Position numbers and translations under genes: made by a program. From contig JAFCZU010000030.1 in NCBI GenBank assembly GCA_019314185.1, positions 1-24,748 of the forward strand: a DNA stretch of 24,748 nucleotides, given 5' to 3'. Numbering within the stretch: the stretch's first letter is position 1; every line of letters begins with the position of its first letter. Shown here one piece after another: positions 16,353-24,692 of this stretch. This stretch comes from Deltaproteobacteria bacterium. Its GTDB lineage: Bacteria > Desulfobacterota > Desulfobacteria > Desulfobacterales > ETH-SRB1. Below the pieces are notes generated by a model. It had not been told where the DNA came from. It was given only the letters and a program-made list of their open reading frames with translations, and did not search any database.

Positions 16353-16470
16353 GAACATCGAACATCCAGCGTCGAATTTTGAATAAGGAATTTTGCTAAT
16401 TTATAAGCTGACGGAGCGACACGCGGCGCGAGCGCTTGCGCTGCGTGAGCGATTTCATCATTCGATGTTT
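16353..16470. repeat. Second GAACATCGAACATC-type repeat region
   Basis: GAACATCGAACATCCAGCGT (16353-16372) continues as CGAATTTTGAAT. After a short AT-rich spacer comes GGAGCGACACGCGGCGCGAG and an AGCGCTTGCGCT dyad, then TCATTCGATGTT. The same order (GAACATC block, then GGAGCGACATCATTG-type block) is present at 14146-14334, so the two are diverged copies of one element. A 94-codon open frame crosses this repeat and the MITE-like element and is not considered a gene. Confidence 0.5.
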
Positions 16471-16625
16471 ACAGCGTGCATAGCCTTTTATCTTGACTGC
16501 CGCGTCTTTGATTATTGGATTGTAATCTGCAGGAATCGCGATACTTTTAGACTCCTTCGAGTGGTTTTTCTCATGCTACCAATTCTACTGGTGATGGCTG
16601 ATTTTGTTTTATTGCAAGTTCATAA

Positions 16626-16829
16626 CTCAAGTTTCGCACCCTTTAATTTAGCCAAAGCGTTAGACGGCAAGGGCTAAAAATAAATTTTAAGGCGAAATAT
16701 ACTGCCTGTGGTTTTTACAACGGCGCCAATCAATTATATAAAATATAAGCAAATGATTTCGCTGTAAAAATGTTATTTTCAACCCTTACCGTCTTGATAT
16801 TGATAGAAATCAAGGGTGCGAAACTTGAG
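16626..16829. mobile_element. MITE-like element, copy 2 (204 bp), with target duplication
   Basis: Ends CTCAAGTTTCGCACCC and GGGTGCGAAACTTGAG are perfect inverted repeats. Both ends are flanked by TTCATAA (16619-16625 and 16830-16836), a likely 7-bp target duplication. In reverse complement the element follows copy 1 (7745-8038) nearly base for base, except for a missing central block of about 90 nt. It is non-coding. The right end lies 38 nt before the HD-GYP start, and the terminal TTGAGT could serve as a -35 box with TAATTT 17 nt downstream, though this match is weak. Confidence 0.85.
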
Positions 16830-16867
16830 TTCATAAAAAATAGTCTGTAATTTTAAGGAGATTTATC

Positions 16868-17719
16868 ATGTGTTCAGATAATTTATCTGTTGGTTATTCA
16901 GATGCTGATCAGCTGAAAAAATATGCAGATGATTTTGCCAGGGTTTACAAATCTGAAAAGAAGAAACAAAAAGAGATTGAAGCCGTCAATCAGCAACTTT
17001 TGAAATATGCTAATGATTTGAACAAAACTGTCATAAATTTGAAAGCTGTCAATCAAGAATTACAGGAAGCTTATATTGATACCATTAACCGGCTTGTAAT
17101 AGCTATTGAGTACAAAGATGAAGATACAGGCAGCCATATCGTTCGGATGAGCCGCTATAGCTTCTTGATTGCAAAGAAGCTTGGGGTGAGTGACGAAGAT
17201 GCTCAGAACATACTGTATGCTGCTCCAATGCATGACGTAGGGAAGGTTGGAATGCCTGATAATGTTTTGCTGAAGTTTGGAAAATTGACAGACGAAGAGT
17301 TTGATTTAATGAAAACGCATACGACCATAGGAGCGAAAATCCTGGCAAATTCCAAATCGGTAACATTGCAGGTTGCAGAGCAGATCGCTCTTTTTCATCA
17401 TGAGAAGTGGAATGGCAAAGGATATCCCTACGGTCTTTCCGGGTATGACATTCCTCAGGCGGCCAGAATTGTCAGCTTGGCGGATACTTTTGACGTTCTT
17501 GCGTCTAAACGTCCTTACAAAAGTCCCTATTCTATAAAAGTTGTTCTTGAAATTATCAGGAAAGAGCGTGGTCGGCATTTTGATCCGGAAGTGGTGGATG
17601 TGTTTTTGGAAAATATAGATGAGATATTGAAAATAAAATCAGAAGCGGGTTTTGCTGAGGATGTTGCGGACACCGATTTTATATGGAGCGAAAGAGATCT
17701 GGAAGCTGGTTGGTTGTGA
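16868..17719 (+). CDS. HD-GYP domain phosphodiesterase (cyclic di-GMP type)
   Basis: A protein of 283 residues. Residues 20-70 form a Lys/Gln-rich coiled coil; the rest is an HD-GYP domain. Marks: EYKDEDTGSHIVRMSRYS, the HD pair at 122-123 in MHDVGKVGMPD, HTTIGAKIL, HHEKWNGKGYPYGLSG (177-192, including HHE and GYP) and LADTFDVLASKRPYK. These are the metal and substrate residues of active cyclic di-GMP phosphodiesterases, all present. No receiver, PAS or membrane domain is seen, so the input is unknown; the coiled coil may mediate partner binding. AAGGAG lies 7 nt upstream of the ATG. No diguanylate cyclase is nearby. Confidence 0.92.
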   Translation: MCSDNLSVGYSDADQLKKYADDFARVYKSEKKKQKEIEAVNQQLLKYANDLNKTVINLKAVNQELQEAYIDTINRLVIAIEYKDEDTGSHIVRMSRYSFLIAKKLGVSDEDAQNILYAAPMHDVGKVGMPDNVLLKFGKLTDEEFDLMKTHTTIGAKILANSKSVTLQVAEQIALFHHEKWNGKGYPYGLSGYDIPQAARIVSLADTFDVLASKRPYKSPYSIKVVLEIIRKERGRHFDPEVVDVFLENIDEILKIKSEAGFAEDVADTDFIWSERDLEAGWL

Positions 17720-17908
17720 AAAGGGAGCTGGATGTTTATTTTGTCCTGAAAAACCTGGTCCTTTGGGTCAGGTCAGAGATAGATGGCTATGCCTTGGATT
17801 TTTGTGCCTAAAATCACAAATTCCAAGCGCCAAATCTCAAATCATGGGTTTTTGCGTCAAATCTTGATACTATTTTTTCATAAGTCTTAACCAGGAGATA
17901 AATATACA

Positions 17909-18841
17909 ATGGCGGGTCTCCAAAGTAGAACTACACGGACGGTGATTTCTTGCTATAACCTGTTAGACTTGACAGTTACAGGAGGTATAGAGGATTATAC
18001 AGAGGGCATATACGAAGGAGATATCAACAGATCCTATAAAGATGCCCAACGTGCACAAGGGAATTACTTATTAGATGAAGTCCGGTGTCGCAAAGGGTCG
18101 TGTGTTTTAGATATCGGTTGTGGTAATGGGACTTTATTGGAACTGATTCGTGAAAGGAATGCCTTCGGCTCTGGAATTACTATTTCACAACCGCAAGTGA
18201 ATCGATGTAAAAGAAAAGGGCTTGAGGTTTATTTGTTGAATTATAGAGATATTTCCAAAAAATGGAATAATCAGTTCGAGGGTATTATAGCAAATGGTTC
18301 AATCGAGCATTTTGTGAAGCCCCAGGATGTTATTGCGGGCAGACAAGATGAAATCTATAGAGAATTATTTGAAATATGTTGCAGAATTTTAAATCCATCT
18401 TCAGAAGACGGCAGGTTTGTAACTACTACCATCCATTTCAATAGAAAACCCAACCCTCAAGATGTTTGCAATTCCCCTTTTTCTTTTCCAAAGGATTCAG
18501 ATCAGTTTCATTACAGTCTTTTAAATAAAGCTTTTGGAGGATACTATCCTGTTAAAGGCCAACTTGAACGTTGTGCCAAAGGCATATTTGAACTTGAAAA
18601 AGAAGTTGACGGTACTTATGATTATCATCTTACTTCTGAACGCTGGTTAAAACAATTTAAAAAAGCCTTGTTTATCAATCCTGTGTTCGTGGCAAGATTA
18701 GCAGGCAAAATAATAAGACGTCCATGTCATACATTCGCTATGCTTGCATGTTTATTCGGGTCCCAGTCATGGGCTTGGCAATTTAGAACAGACAATCCCC
18801 CAACAAGATTACTCAGACAAACTTGGAGATGTTCAGGTTAG
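17909..18841 (+). CDS. SAM-dependent methyltransferase, CMAS/CFA-like
   Basis: A protein of 310 residues. The N-terminal YNLLDLTVTGGIEDYTEGIY resembles the substrate-side segment of cyclopropane fatty acid synthase-like enzymes. The SAM loop is VLDIGCGNGTLLELI (about 66-80), followed by GSGITISQPQVNRCKRKGLE, the family's typical ITISQPQ motif, and FEGIIANGSIEHFV. The C-terminal half is long and not typical. Substrate unknown; lipid or small-molecule methylation is inferred. AGGAG lies about 12 nt before the ATG, somewhat far. The preceding gap (17720-17908) contains a CAAATTCCAAGCGCCAAATC-type repeat phrase and no gene. Confidence 0.8.
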   Translation: MAGLQSRTTRTVISCYNLLDLTVTGGIEDYTEGIYEGDINRSYKDAQRAQGNYLLDEVRCRKGSCVLDIGCGNGTLLELIRERNAFGSGITISQPQVNRCKRKGLEVYLLNYRDISKKWNNQFEGIIANGSIEHFVKPQDVIAGRQDEIYRELFEICCRILNPSSEDGRFVTTTIHFNRKPNPQDVCNSPFSFPKDSDQFHYSLLNKAFGGYYPVKGQLERCAKGIFELEKEVDGTYDYHLTSERWLKQFKKALFINPVFVARLAGKIIRRPCHTFAMLACLFGSQSWAWQFRTDNPPTRLLRQTWRCSG

Positions 18842-19070
18842 TTTACCCAAACCAGCCCTTGCGGGTCGGACTGAGATAATATGCCGTTAATATATGTAAT
18901 ACGATAAATACAGGATGTTTTTCGAGTCTGAAACTGATGGTTTTAAGGTCAAAAACAAGCTTCTATGCAAAATAGTGGAACTTTTCTAAACCAAAGAAAC
19001 GTGAAGGTGTTGGAGTGATTGAAGTGCTCTGTGTGTTAACAGCTTCTAATTTGTTGCAGGTAATAAACAC

Positions 19071-19547
19071 ATGAAGATAACCAATTTGATTGTATGGAAA
19101 ATTGCTGTTGTTGTTATAGCGCTTATAATTTTCTCAGGTTGTGCATCAAATTATGGATGTCTTCAGCAAAGCCGGGATGTCACAAAGCTTTTTGAACACT
19201 TTAAGATACTTGATAATTACAGGTATTATTACAGCGGAACAGAAACAGAGCCGAATGCCATAATCGGAATTAAGAACGATTATGTGCTTGTAACAAAATT
19301 GTGGAAAAGTGTGGATCTTGTCGGTAAACAGCTAAAAATCTGGATCGACCGGATGTGCGAGTCTCATGATTTTCCTATTAGTCCATATGGTGCATTAATC
19401 CTTGATCGGGAAGGTAAACAGATAGGAATCTGGTATTCTGCATGGGATAAAACTACCGTAAAGATTGAAAAGAATAACCATATCATTGTTCAGACGCCAA
19501 CAGTTCCCATTGAAAAGATTAGGTTTCTAAAACAAAATAACGGATGA
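19071..19547 (+). CDS. Putative lipoprotein of unknown function
   Basis: A protein of 158 residues with a lipoprotein signal: MKITNLIVWKIAVVVIALII then FSGC, so Cys24 would be lipidated after signal peptidase II cleavage. The mature part (YRYYYSGTETEPNAIIGIKN, then YGALILDREGKQIGIWYSAW) looks like a compact beta-rich domain. No named family recognised. Weak AGGT site upstream. Preceded by a 229-nt gap in which I see no gene; GC content is like the genes to its left rather than the transporter cassette to its right. A role in the cell envelope is inferred only from the signal. Confidence 0.7.
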   Translation: MKITNLIVWKIAVVVIALIIFSGCASNYGCLQQSRDVTKLFEHFKILDNYRYYYSGTETEPNAIIGIKNDYVLVTKLWKSVDLVGKQLKIWIDRMCESHDFPISPYGALILDREGKQIGIWYSAWDKTTVKIEKNNHIIVQTPTVPIEKIRFLKQNNG

Positions 19548-19670
19548 CTTCGACATAAGCAGAAGATTAGAGAATGTCTTAATTATTGTTTTTTGCTTTA
19601 TCCCTTACGAGGCGAACATTTAACATTTAAGGTGTTATCCTCTTTCTGTTTCCTGAGATACGAGTAACAT

Positions 19671-21122
19671 ATGAATTTAATTAAAACAGGCTTAATGGAA
19701 TTTAGGGCGCTTCTCATGGTAATGTTTATGATGTCGGTGCTTGCAGGATGTGTGACTGTAGGGCCGGATTATGCGCCGCCTGATGTATCATTGCCAGCGG
19801 CATGGTCTGTTGAAATGAAGGTTGGCTTGATCGTCGAAGACTTAGATAAGCAAACGCTGGCCGATTGGTGGTTAATACTCGATGATCCTGTACTAACAAG
19901 TCTGATTAAGCAAGCGGTTGCGAGCAACCTCGATTTAAAAGAGGCCCGAACACGAGTTCGGGAGGCGCGTGCCCTCCGTGGTATCAGTAAGGCCGACCGT
20001 TTCCCGACTATTGACGCCAGTGGCGCAGCAAGGTTGAGCCGTAGCAGCGAAGATACAGGCAGCGGGGCCGAGAGAAAGCTCTATTCCGCAGGCTTTGATG
20101 CCACTTGGGAGCTGGATTTATTTGGCGGAAAACAACGCGCCATAGAGGCTGCCGAAGCTGATCTACAGGCAAGCAAAGAGGGTTTGCGGGGCGTGCTTGT
20201 CAGCCTGCTTGCAGAAGTAGCTCTTAATTATGTCGAGGTGCGTTTGTTTCAGGCTCGGTTGTCGGTTGCGCATACCAATCTTGATGCGCAGAAGGAAACA
20301 TACAACATCGCCCAATGGCGTTTTCAGGCTGGTCTGTCGAGCCGGATAGACGTAGAACAGGCTAAGTACAATTTGGAGCAGACCCGATCCAGGATACCCG
20401 ATCTACATACTGGACTTGAGCGAGCCAGAAACCGCTTATCCGTTTTACTTGGACAATATCCGGGTTCCCTGAAAATTGCTCTGGCTGAGCACAAAGATAT
20501 TCCGGTTACTCCTCTTGAGGTCGCTGTTGGTGTACCGGCCGACGTTTTACGTCATCGGCCGGATGTCCGACGCGCAGAGCGTCAACTGGCGGCGCAAACG
20601 GCAAAAGTAGGAATTGCCACTGCGGATTTGTATCCCAGGTTTTCACTCCTCGGATCCATTGGCCTTGAAGCCTTGTCTATGGACAATTTGTTTTTAGCCG
20701 GTAGTCGAACCCACAGTATAGGACCAAAAATTACCTGGCCTGTCTTTAATGCAGGAACCATCCGAAAAAACATTGAAGTGCAATCTTCTCTACAGGAGCA
20801 GGCTTTGATTCAATATGAGGCTGCAATTCTCAAAGCACTGGAGGAAGTCGAAAACGCGCTTGTCGCTTATGCTGAAGAGCAAAGCCGCAGACAGTCGCTA
20901 AGCGATGCGGCAGAAGCCGCGAAACAAGCCGCTGAACTTGCGCAAAGCCTGTATTCATCAGGACTGATCGATTTTACTGATGTGCTGGACGCACAGCGTT
21001 CATTGTTATCATTCCAAGACCAGTTATCTATCAGTAAGAGCAAAGTAACTTCCAATCTGATAACTCTTTACAAGGCCCTTGGAGGGGGATGGACATCCTT
21101 TGTGATAAACGACAATAAATAG
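19671..21122 (+). CDS. Outer-membrane efflux lipoprotein (NodT/TolC-like)
   Basis: A protein of 483 residues. Lipobox LAGC (Cys27) is followed by VTVGPDYAPPDVSLPAAW, the standard start of NodT-family outer-membrane factors. Two OEP repeats follow: LIKQAVASNLDLKEARTRVR and the equivalent region beginning with ILKALEEVENALVAYAEEQS. RFQAGLSSRIDVEQAKYNLE and LYSSGLIDFTDVLDAQRSLL are the two equivalent hairpin turns. The protein would form the trimeric exit duct in the outer membrane. It is first in a four-gene plus-strand cassette with the adaptor 21 nt downstream. Confidence 0.93.
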   Translation: MNLIKTGLMEFRALLMVMFMMSVLAGCVTVGPDYAPPDVSLPAAWSVEMKVGLIVEDLDKQTLADWWLILDDPVLTSLIKQAVASNLDLKEARTRVREARALRGISKADRFPTIDASGAARLSRSSEDTGSGAERKLYSAGFDATWELDLFGGKQRAIEAAEADLQASKEGLRGVLVSLLAEVALNYVEVRLFQARLSVAHTNLDAQKETYNIAQWRFQAGLSSRIDVEQAKYNLEQTRSRIPDLHTGLERARNRLSVLLGQYPGSLKIALAEHKDIPVTPLEVAVGVPADVLRHRPDVRRAERQLAAQTAKVGIATADLYPRFSLLGSIGLEALSMDNLFLAGSRTHSIGPKITWPVFNAGTIRKNIEVQSSLQEQALIQYEAAILKALEEVENALVAYAEEQSRRQSLSDAAEAAKQAAELAQSLYSSGLIDFTDVLDAQRSLLSFQDQLSISKSKVTSNLITLYKALGGGWTSFVINDNK

Positions 21123-21143
21123 ATTTAAACATGGAAAGAAATC

Positions 21144-22433
21144 ATGAAATCCAACATAAATTCAGAATCAAACATTAACCAAACTCTGGGCATCAACCAC
21201 TCCCAAAACCACAGAAAGCATCTTAAGCGGTGGCTCATTATAGCTTTTCTATCTATAGTGGGGGTAACAAGCGCTGTTGTTTGGAAGAAGGTAGAAAGCT
21301 CCGATTCCATGCAGTACCAGACTCAGAAAGTTCAGCGTGGAAACCTGACCGTGACCGTGACAGCGACAGGCAACCTGGCGCCAACCAATCAGGTAGATGT
21401 AGGTACCGAGGTGTCTGGAACCGTAGAAAGCGTCGAAGTCGACTACAATGACCATGTAAAGGTCGGCCAGGTTCTGGCGCGGCTGGACATCTCGAAACTC
21501 CAGGCGCAGGTTCTAAAGTCGAAGGCTGCCCTGGAATCAGCCAGGGCAAAGGTTCTGGAAACACAGGCCACCAGCAATGAAACACGCAATGAACTGGCGC
21601 GGTTAAAACAGGTCTGGGAATTGAGCGATAACAAGGTGCCATCACAACACGACATGGATGTGGCACATGCGGCGCTACAAAGAGCGCTGGCCTCAGAAAC
21701 CATCGCGAAAGCCCAAGTCTCTGAAGCCCAGGCCACTCTCGAAGCTAACGAGACGGATTTATCTAAAACAATCATTCGCTCGCCCATTAACGGCATTGTT
21801 CTTACGCGCAACGTGGAACCAGGCCAAACGGTTGCCGCCTCATTGCAGTCCCCGGTGCTGTTCACTCTGGCCGAGGATTTGACTAAGATGGAACTCCACG
21901 TGGACGTGGACGAAGCCGATGTGGGCCAGGTAAAAGAAAAACAGGAAGCGATTTTTGCTGTCGATGCCCATCCAAATCGGACTTTTCCAGCGCTGATTGC
22001 CCAAGTTCGTTATGGCTCTCAAACCGTGAACGGTGTTGTTACTTACAAAACCGTACTAAATGTGGACAACTCGGATCTGTCCCTGCGGCCTGGAATGACG
22101 GCAACGGCAGACATTACCGTAAAAAAAGTCAAAAATGCGATTCTGTTACCAAATGCTGCGTTGCGTTTTGCCCCTCCGGTTAAAGAAAAAGAAGCTGCAT
22201 CCAATGGCAGCCTGATCAATAAACTCATACCGCGTCGGCGGCATAAATCATCGCAGAAACAGAGTAAAGATGATATTGTCGATAACAAACAACGCGTCTG
22301 GGCACTACGCGATGGACAGCTTATCGCTATTGTTATCATTACAGGAGTTACTGATGGCAAAATGACCGAGGTTGTCAGTGGCAACATTGAGCCAGGAATG
22401 GAGCTGGCTGTAGATACAATGAGAAAGAAATAA
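21144..22433 (+). CDS. MacA-like periplasmic adaptor (HlyD/RND membrane-fusion family)
   Basis: A protein of 429 residues. One membrane anchor (about 31-47, LIIAFLSIVGVTSAVVW) precedes QRGNLTVTVTATGNLAPTNQ. A lipoyl-like strand (VEVDYNDHVKVGQVLARLD) and a long helical hairpin (KSKAALESARAKVLETQ...) follow. The second lipoyl half is TIIRSPINGIVLTRNVEPGQTV, then come beta-barrel segments and YKTVLNVDNSDLSLRPGMTA. It connects the ABC permease to the outer-membrane factor. Its stop shares one base with the start of the next gene. A basic stretch RRRHKSSQKQSKDD near residue 365 is an unusual insert in the C-terminal domain. Confidence 0.93.
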   Translation: MKSNINSESNINQTLGINHSQNHRKHLKRWLIIAFLSIVGVTSAVVWKKVESSDSMQYQTQKVQRGNLTVTVTATGNLAPTNQVDVGTEVSGTVESVEVDYNDHVKVGQVLARLDISKLQAQVLKSKAALESARAKVLETQATSNETRNELARLKQVWELSDNKVPSQHDMDVAHAALQRALASETIAKAQVSEAQATLEANETDLSKTIIRSPINGIVLTRNVEPGQTVAASLQSPVLFTLAEDLTKMELHVDVDEADVGQVKEKQEAIFAVDAHPNRTFPALIAQVRYGSQTVNGVVTYKTVLNVDNSDLSLRPGMTATADITVKKVKNAILLPNAALRFAPPVKEKEAASNGSLINKLIPRRRHKSSQKQSKDDIVDNKQRVWALRDGQLIAIVIITGVTDGKMTEVVSGNIEPGMELAVDTMRKK

Positions 22434-23161
22434 TGAAGGCAACCACTCCCACTCAAACCGCTAAGCGCTATCTTATCGAAATGAAGGGCGTAACCAAGGT
22501 ATACGGTGAAGGTCCCGCAGCCATGCATGCTTTACAGGGGATAGACTTACGTATTGGCCGGAGTGAGTTCGTGGCTGTAATGGGACCAAGTGGATCAGGC
22601 AAATCTACCTGCATGAATATTTTAGGTTGCTTAGATACTCCCAGCAGCGGGGTCCATCTGTTTGAAGGCATTAACGTTGGAAATCTGTCCCGCGACCAGC
22701 GTGCACTGTTGCGCCGTCATTATCTGGGGTTTGTATTTCAGGGCTTCAACCTCCTAAACCGCACTTCAGCTTTGGAAAACATTGAACTACCCTTAATCTA
22801 TCGCGGCACGCCGGTAGAAGAACGAAGGGTGCGCGCCCTTCAAGCTCTTAAAGCGGTTGGGCTTGCAGGATGGGAAACGCACACGCCTGGAGAACTCTCC
22901 GGTGGACAGCAACAAAGAGTCGCTATAGCCCGTGCCATTGTTACTAATCCCAAGGTTTTGCTAGCCGACGAGCCCACTGGCAACCTGGATTCCGCGCGCA
23001 GTCGTGAAATCATGGATGTGCTTGCTGCATTTAACAGTGAGCGTGGCATAACAATTGTCATGGTGACGCATGATGCCGATATAGCGGTCTATGCAAAACG
23101 AATCATTCGTTTCTTCGACGGAAGCATCGATTCTGAAGAGGAAAAACCGGGGATTGCTTAA
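22433..23161 (+). CDS. ABC transporter ATP-binding protein, MacB/LolD type
   Basis: A protein of 242 residues. Walker [10 protein letters not shown] (51-59), the Q-loop in [20 protein letters not shown], the signature [15 protein letters not shown], Walker [13 protein letters not shown] and the H-loop MVTHD are all intact. The NLLNRTSA and GNLD features are typical of the MacB/LolD subgroup. It powers the permease encoded next to it, with which it overlaps by one base. In E. coli MacB the ATPase and permease are fused; here they are separate proteins. Confidence 0.96.
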   Translation: MKATTPTQTAKRYLIEMKGVTKVYGEGPAAMHALQGIDLRIGRSEFVAVMGPSGSGKSTCMNILGCLDTPSSGVHLFEGINVGNLSRDQRALLRRHYLGFVFQGFNLLNRTSALENIELPLIYRGTPVEERRVRALQALKAVGLAGWETHTPGELSGGQQQRVAIARAIVTNPKVLLADEPTGNLDSARSREIMDVLAAFNSERGITIVMVTHDADIAVYAKRIIRFFDGSIDSEEEKPGIA

Positions 23162-24372
23162 TGTTCAGTGAAACAATTTTACTATCCTTGCGGGAAATTT
23201 GTCGCAATCTCATGCGCTCAACTCTGACAATTCTGGGTATTGTTATTGGGGTAGCTGCTGTGATCACCATGGTGACTTTGGGTAGAGGGGTCACGGCACA
23301 GGTGGCCTCCGATATTGCCAAATTGGGTACTAATCTGCTTCAGGTTAGACCGGGCCAGGAGCGCCGCGGTCATGGTGGCGCACACTCAATTAGTGAGATG
23401 TTTAAGGCGAAAGATGCCGAGGCCATTGCCCAAGAGGTCTTTGGACTTTCTGCTGTAGCACCGATTGCATCTCAGACCATCCAATCTATTTACGGAAATG
23501 AGAATTGGTCTACCACAGTTACAGGAAGCACCAATGCTTATTTGCAGGTCAGTAACTGGATAGTTGAAAGCGGCCGTCAATTCTTAGAAGGCGAACTTCG
23601 AGCGGGCAAAGCCGTATGCGTACTTGGTGCTACTGTGTGCAACAAGCTCTTTGGCGGCCAAAATCCTATAGGAGCCACCATTCGTTTGGGTAAGCTTTCC
23701 TGTAATGTGATTGGCGTGTTAAATTCCAAAGGACAGTCCAGCTTTGGTACGGATCGGGATGATTTCGTGCTTATTCCTCTACGCATGCTTCAACGACGAA
23801 TCACGGGGAATCCTGATGTGAGTCGTATCTTAGTTTCAGCGCATGATGGCGTTTCAACCAAGAAAGTCAAGCAGGATATCGAGCAACTGATGCGCGAACG
23901 TCGTCACATTTCACCGGGCAAAGATAATGATTTTTATGTCAGAGATATGCAAGAATTAGTCAGTACTATGACAGGGACAACCCGTGTACTTACCGGACTG
24001 TTAGGGGCGGTGGCAGCAGTAAGCCTCCTTGTCGGCGGAATCGGCATCATGAATATCATGCTGGTGTCGGTTACGGAAAGAACGCGGGAGATAGGCATCA
24101 GACTCGCCATCGGCGCCCTGGAACGGGATGTGCTGATGCAGTTTTTGGTTGAGGCCGTAGTGTTGTCTTCCTTTGGAGGGGTGATTGGCATCGTTCTTGG
24201 GATCGCGGCTGCCGCGGTCGGCACCATTGTCCTCGCTGTCCCCTTTGTCTTTGATCCTGTAATTATCGTAATCGCGTTCGTATTTTCTGCTGCGGTAGGT
24301 GTCGTCTTCGGCTACTTTCCAGCCAGGCAGGCTGGGCAAATGGACCCGATTGAAGCCCTTCGCTACGAATAA
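23161..24372 (+). CDS. MacB-like ABC transporter permease (FtsX/MacB core)
   Basis: A protein of 403 residues. It begins with a short cytosolic part (SLREICRNLMRSTLTILGIV) and a first membrane helix, followed by a periplasmic domain (about 45-280, MacB_PCD type, with LLQVRPGQERRG). Three C-terminal helices follow: LLGAVAAVSLLVGGIGIMNI, the segment after VEAVVLSSFGGVIGIVLGIA, and the last before VFGYFPARQAGQMDPIEALR. The motifs MLVSVTERTREIGIRLAIGA and the end PIEALRYE are diagnostic. The cassette of outer-membrane factor, adaptor, ATPase and permease forms a full MacAB-TolC-type exporter; the substrate (antibiotic, lipid or peptide) cannot be read from sequence. Confidence 0.94.
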   Translation: MFSETILLSLREICRNLMRSTLTILGIVIGVAAVITMVTLGRGVTAQVASDIAKLGTNLLQVRPGQERRGHGGAHSISEMFKAKDAEAIAQEVFGLSAVAPIASQTIQSIYGNENWSTTVTGSTNAYLQVSNWIVESGRQFLEGELRAGKAVCVLGATVCNKLFGGQNPIGATIRLGKLSCNVIGVLNSKGQSSFGTDRDDFVLIPLRMLQRRITGNPDVSRILVSAHDGVSTKKVKQDIEQLMRERRHISPGKDNDFYVRDMQELVSTMTGTTRVLTGLLGAVAAVSLLVGGIGIMNIMLVSVTERTREIGIRLAIGALERDVLMQFLVEAVVLSSFGGVIGIVLGIAAAAVGTIVLAVPFVFDPVIIVIAFVFSAAVGVVFGYFPARQAGQMDPIEALRYE

Positions 24373-24386
24373 CTCGAGTTTCGCTT

Positions 24387-24420
24387 CCTCTCTAAATACC
24401 GGGGATAATCCTTAGAGAGG
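24387..24420 (+). terminator. Possible 3' hairpin after the exporter cassette
   Basis: CCTCTCTAA (24387-24395) pairs perfectly with TTAGAGAGG (24412-24420), starting 15 nt after the permease stop. There is no T-run behind it, so it may be a stabilising or Rho-dependent 3' structure rather than a classical terminator. The preceding AACTCGAGTTTCGC (24371-24384) resembles the end of the MITE-like elements and may be a remnant. Confidence 0.4.
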
Positions 24421-24429
24421 GGGAAACAT

Positions 24430-24581
24430 TTAACAACCATAGAGCTGTTGTTTTTGAACGCACAGAATTGATTGCGCGCTCATTTTTTTCAGTCGCCGTC
24501 TGATCATAATCACCGAGCATTTGAGCAGTCGTATGAGTTGTTCGATGGTGATAATTTTTTTAGTACATGTTTTTCATTCAT
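24430..24581 (-). pseudogene. Remnant of a helix-turn-helix gene
   Basis: On the minus strand an ATG at 24581 (MNEKHVLKK) is followed, after a shift in the A-run near 24553-24559, by IITIEQLIRLLKCSVIMIRR and RLKK. This looks like the start of DNA-binding proteins with a TIEQLxxLLxCSxxTxRRRLKK helix-turn-helix (recollected from Deltaproteobacteria). The frame then degrades (MSAQSILCVQKQQLYGC, stop at 24430-24432). AGGTGG just upstream is a possible ribosome-binding site. It is probably a truncated, frameshifted leftover. Confidence 0.45.
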
Positions 24582-24585
24582 GGCC

Positions 24586-24636
24586 ACCTGATAAAGTATG
24601 TGTTTTAGAGTTATTAATACGCATACTTTATCAGGT
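24586..24636. promoter_or_regulatory. Perfect 15-bp inverted repeat upstream of the HTH remnant
   Basis: ACCTGATAAAGTATG (24586-24600) and CATACTTTATCAGGT (24622-24636) are perfect inverted arms around a 21-nt spacer. It lies immediately upstream of the HTH remnant start and downstream of the tRNA-Leu terminator. It could be an operator for the former HTH protein or the end of a lost mobile element. Confidence 0.5.
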
Positions 24637-24648
24637 ATTTGCTGCCAT

Positions 24649-24682
24649 AAAAAAAGGGGTTAACTTCAATAGCTAACCCCTT
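24649..24682 (-). terminator. Rho-independent terminator of tRNA-Leu
   Basis: On the minus strand AAGGGGTTA, an 11-nt loop and TAACCCCTT are followed by a run of T (plus-strand A-run 24649-24655). The 9-bp stem begins 11 nt past the tRNA CCA end. Confidence 0.9.
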
Positions 24683-24692
24683 GATTTATTTG

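Noticed and set aside
16393..16677. 94-codon plus-strand open frame
   Set aside because: It is built from a dispersed repeat and the first 50 bases of the MITE-like element, lacks a ribosome-binding site and resembles no protein.
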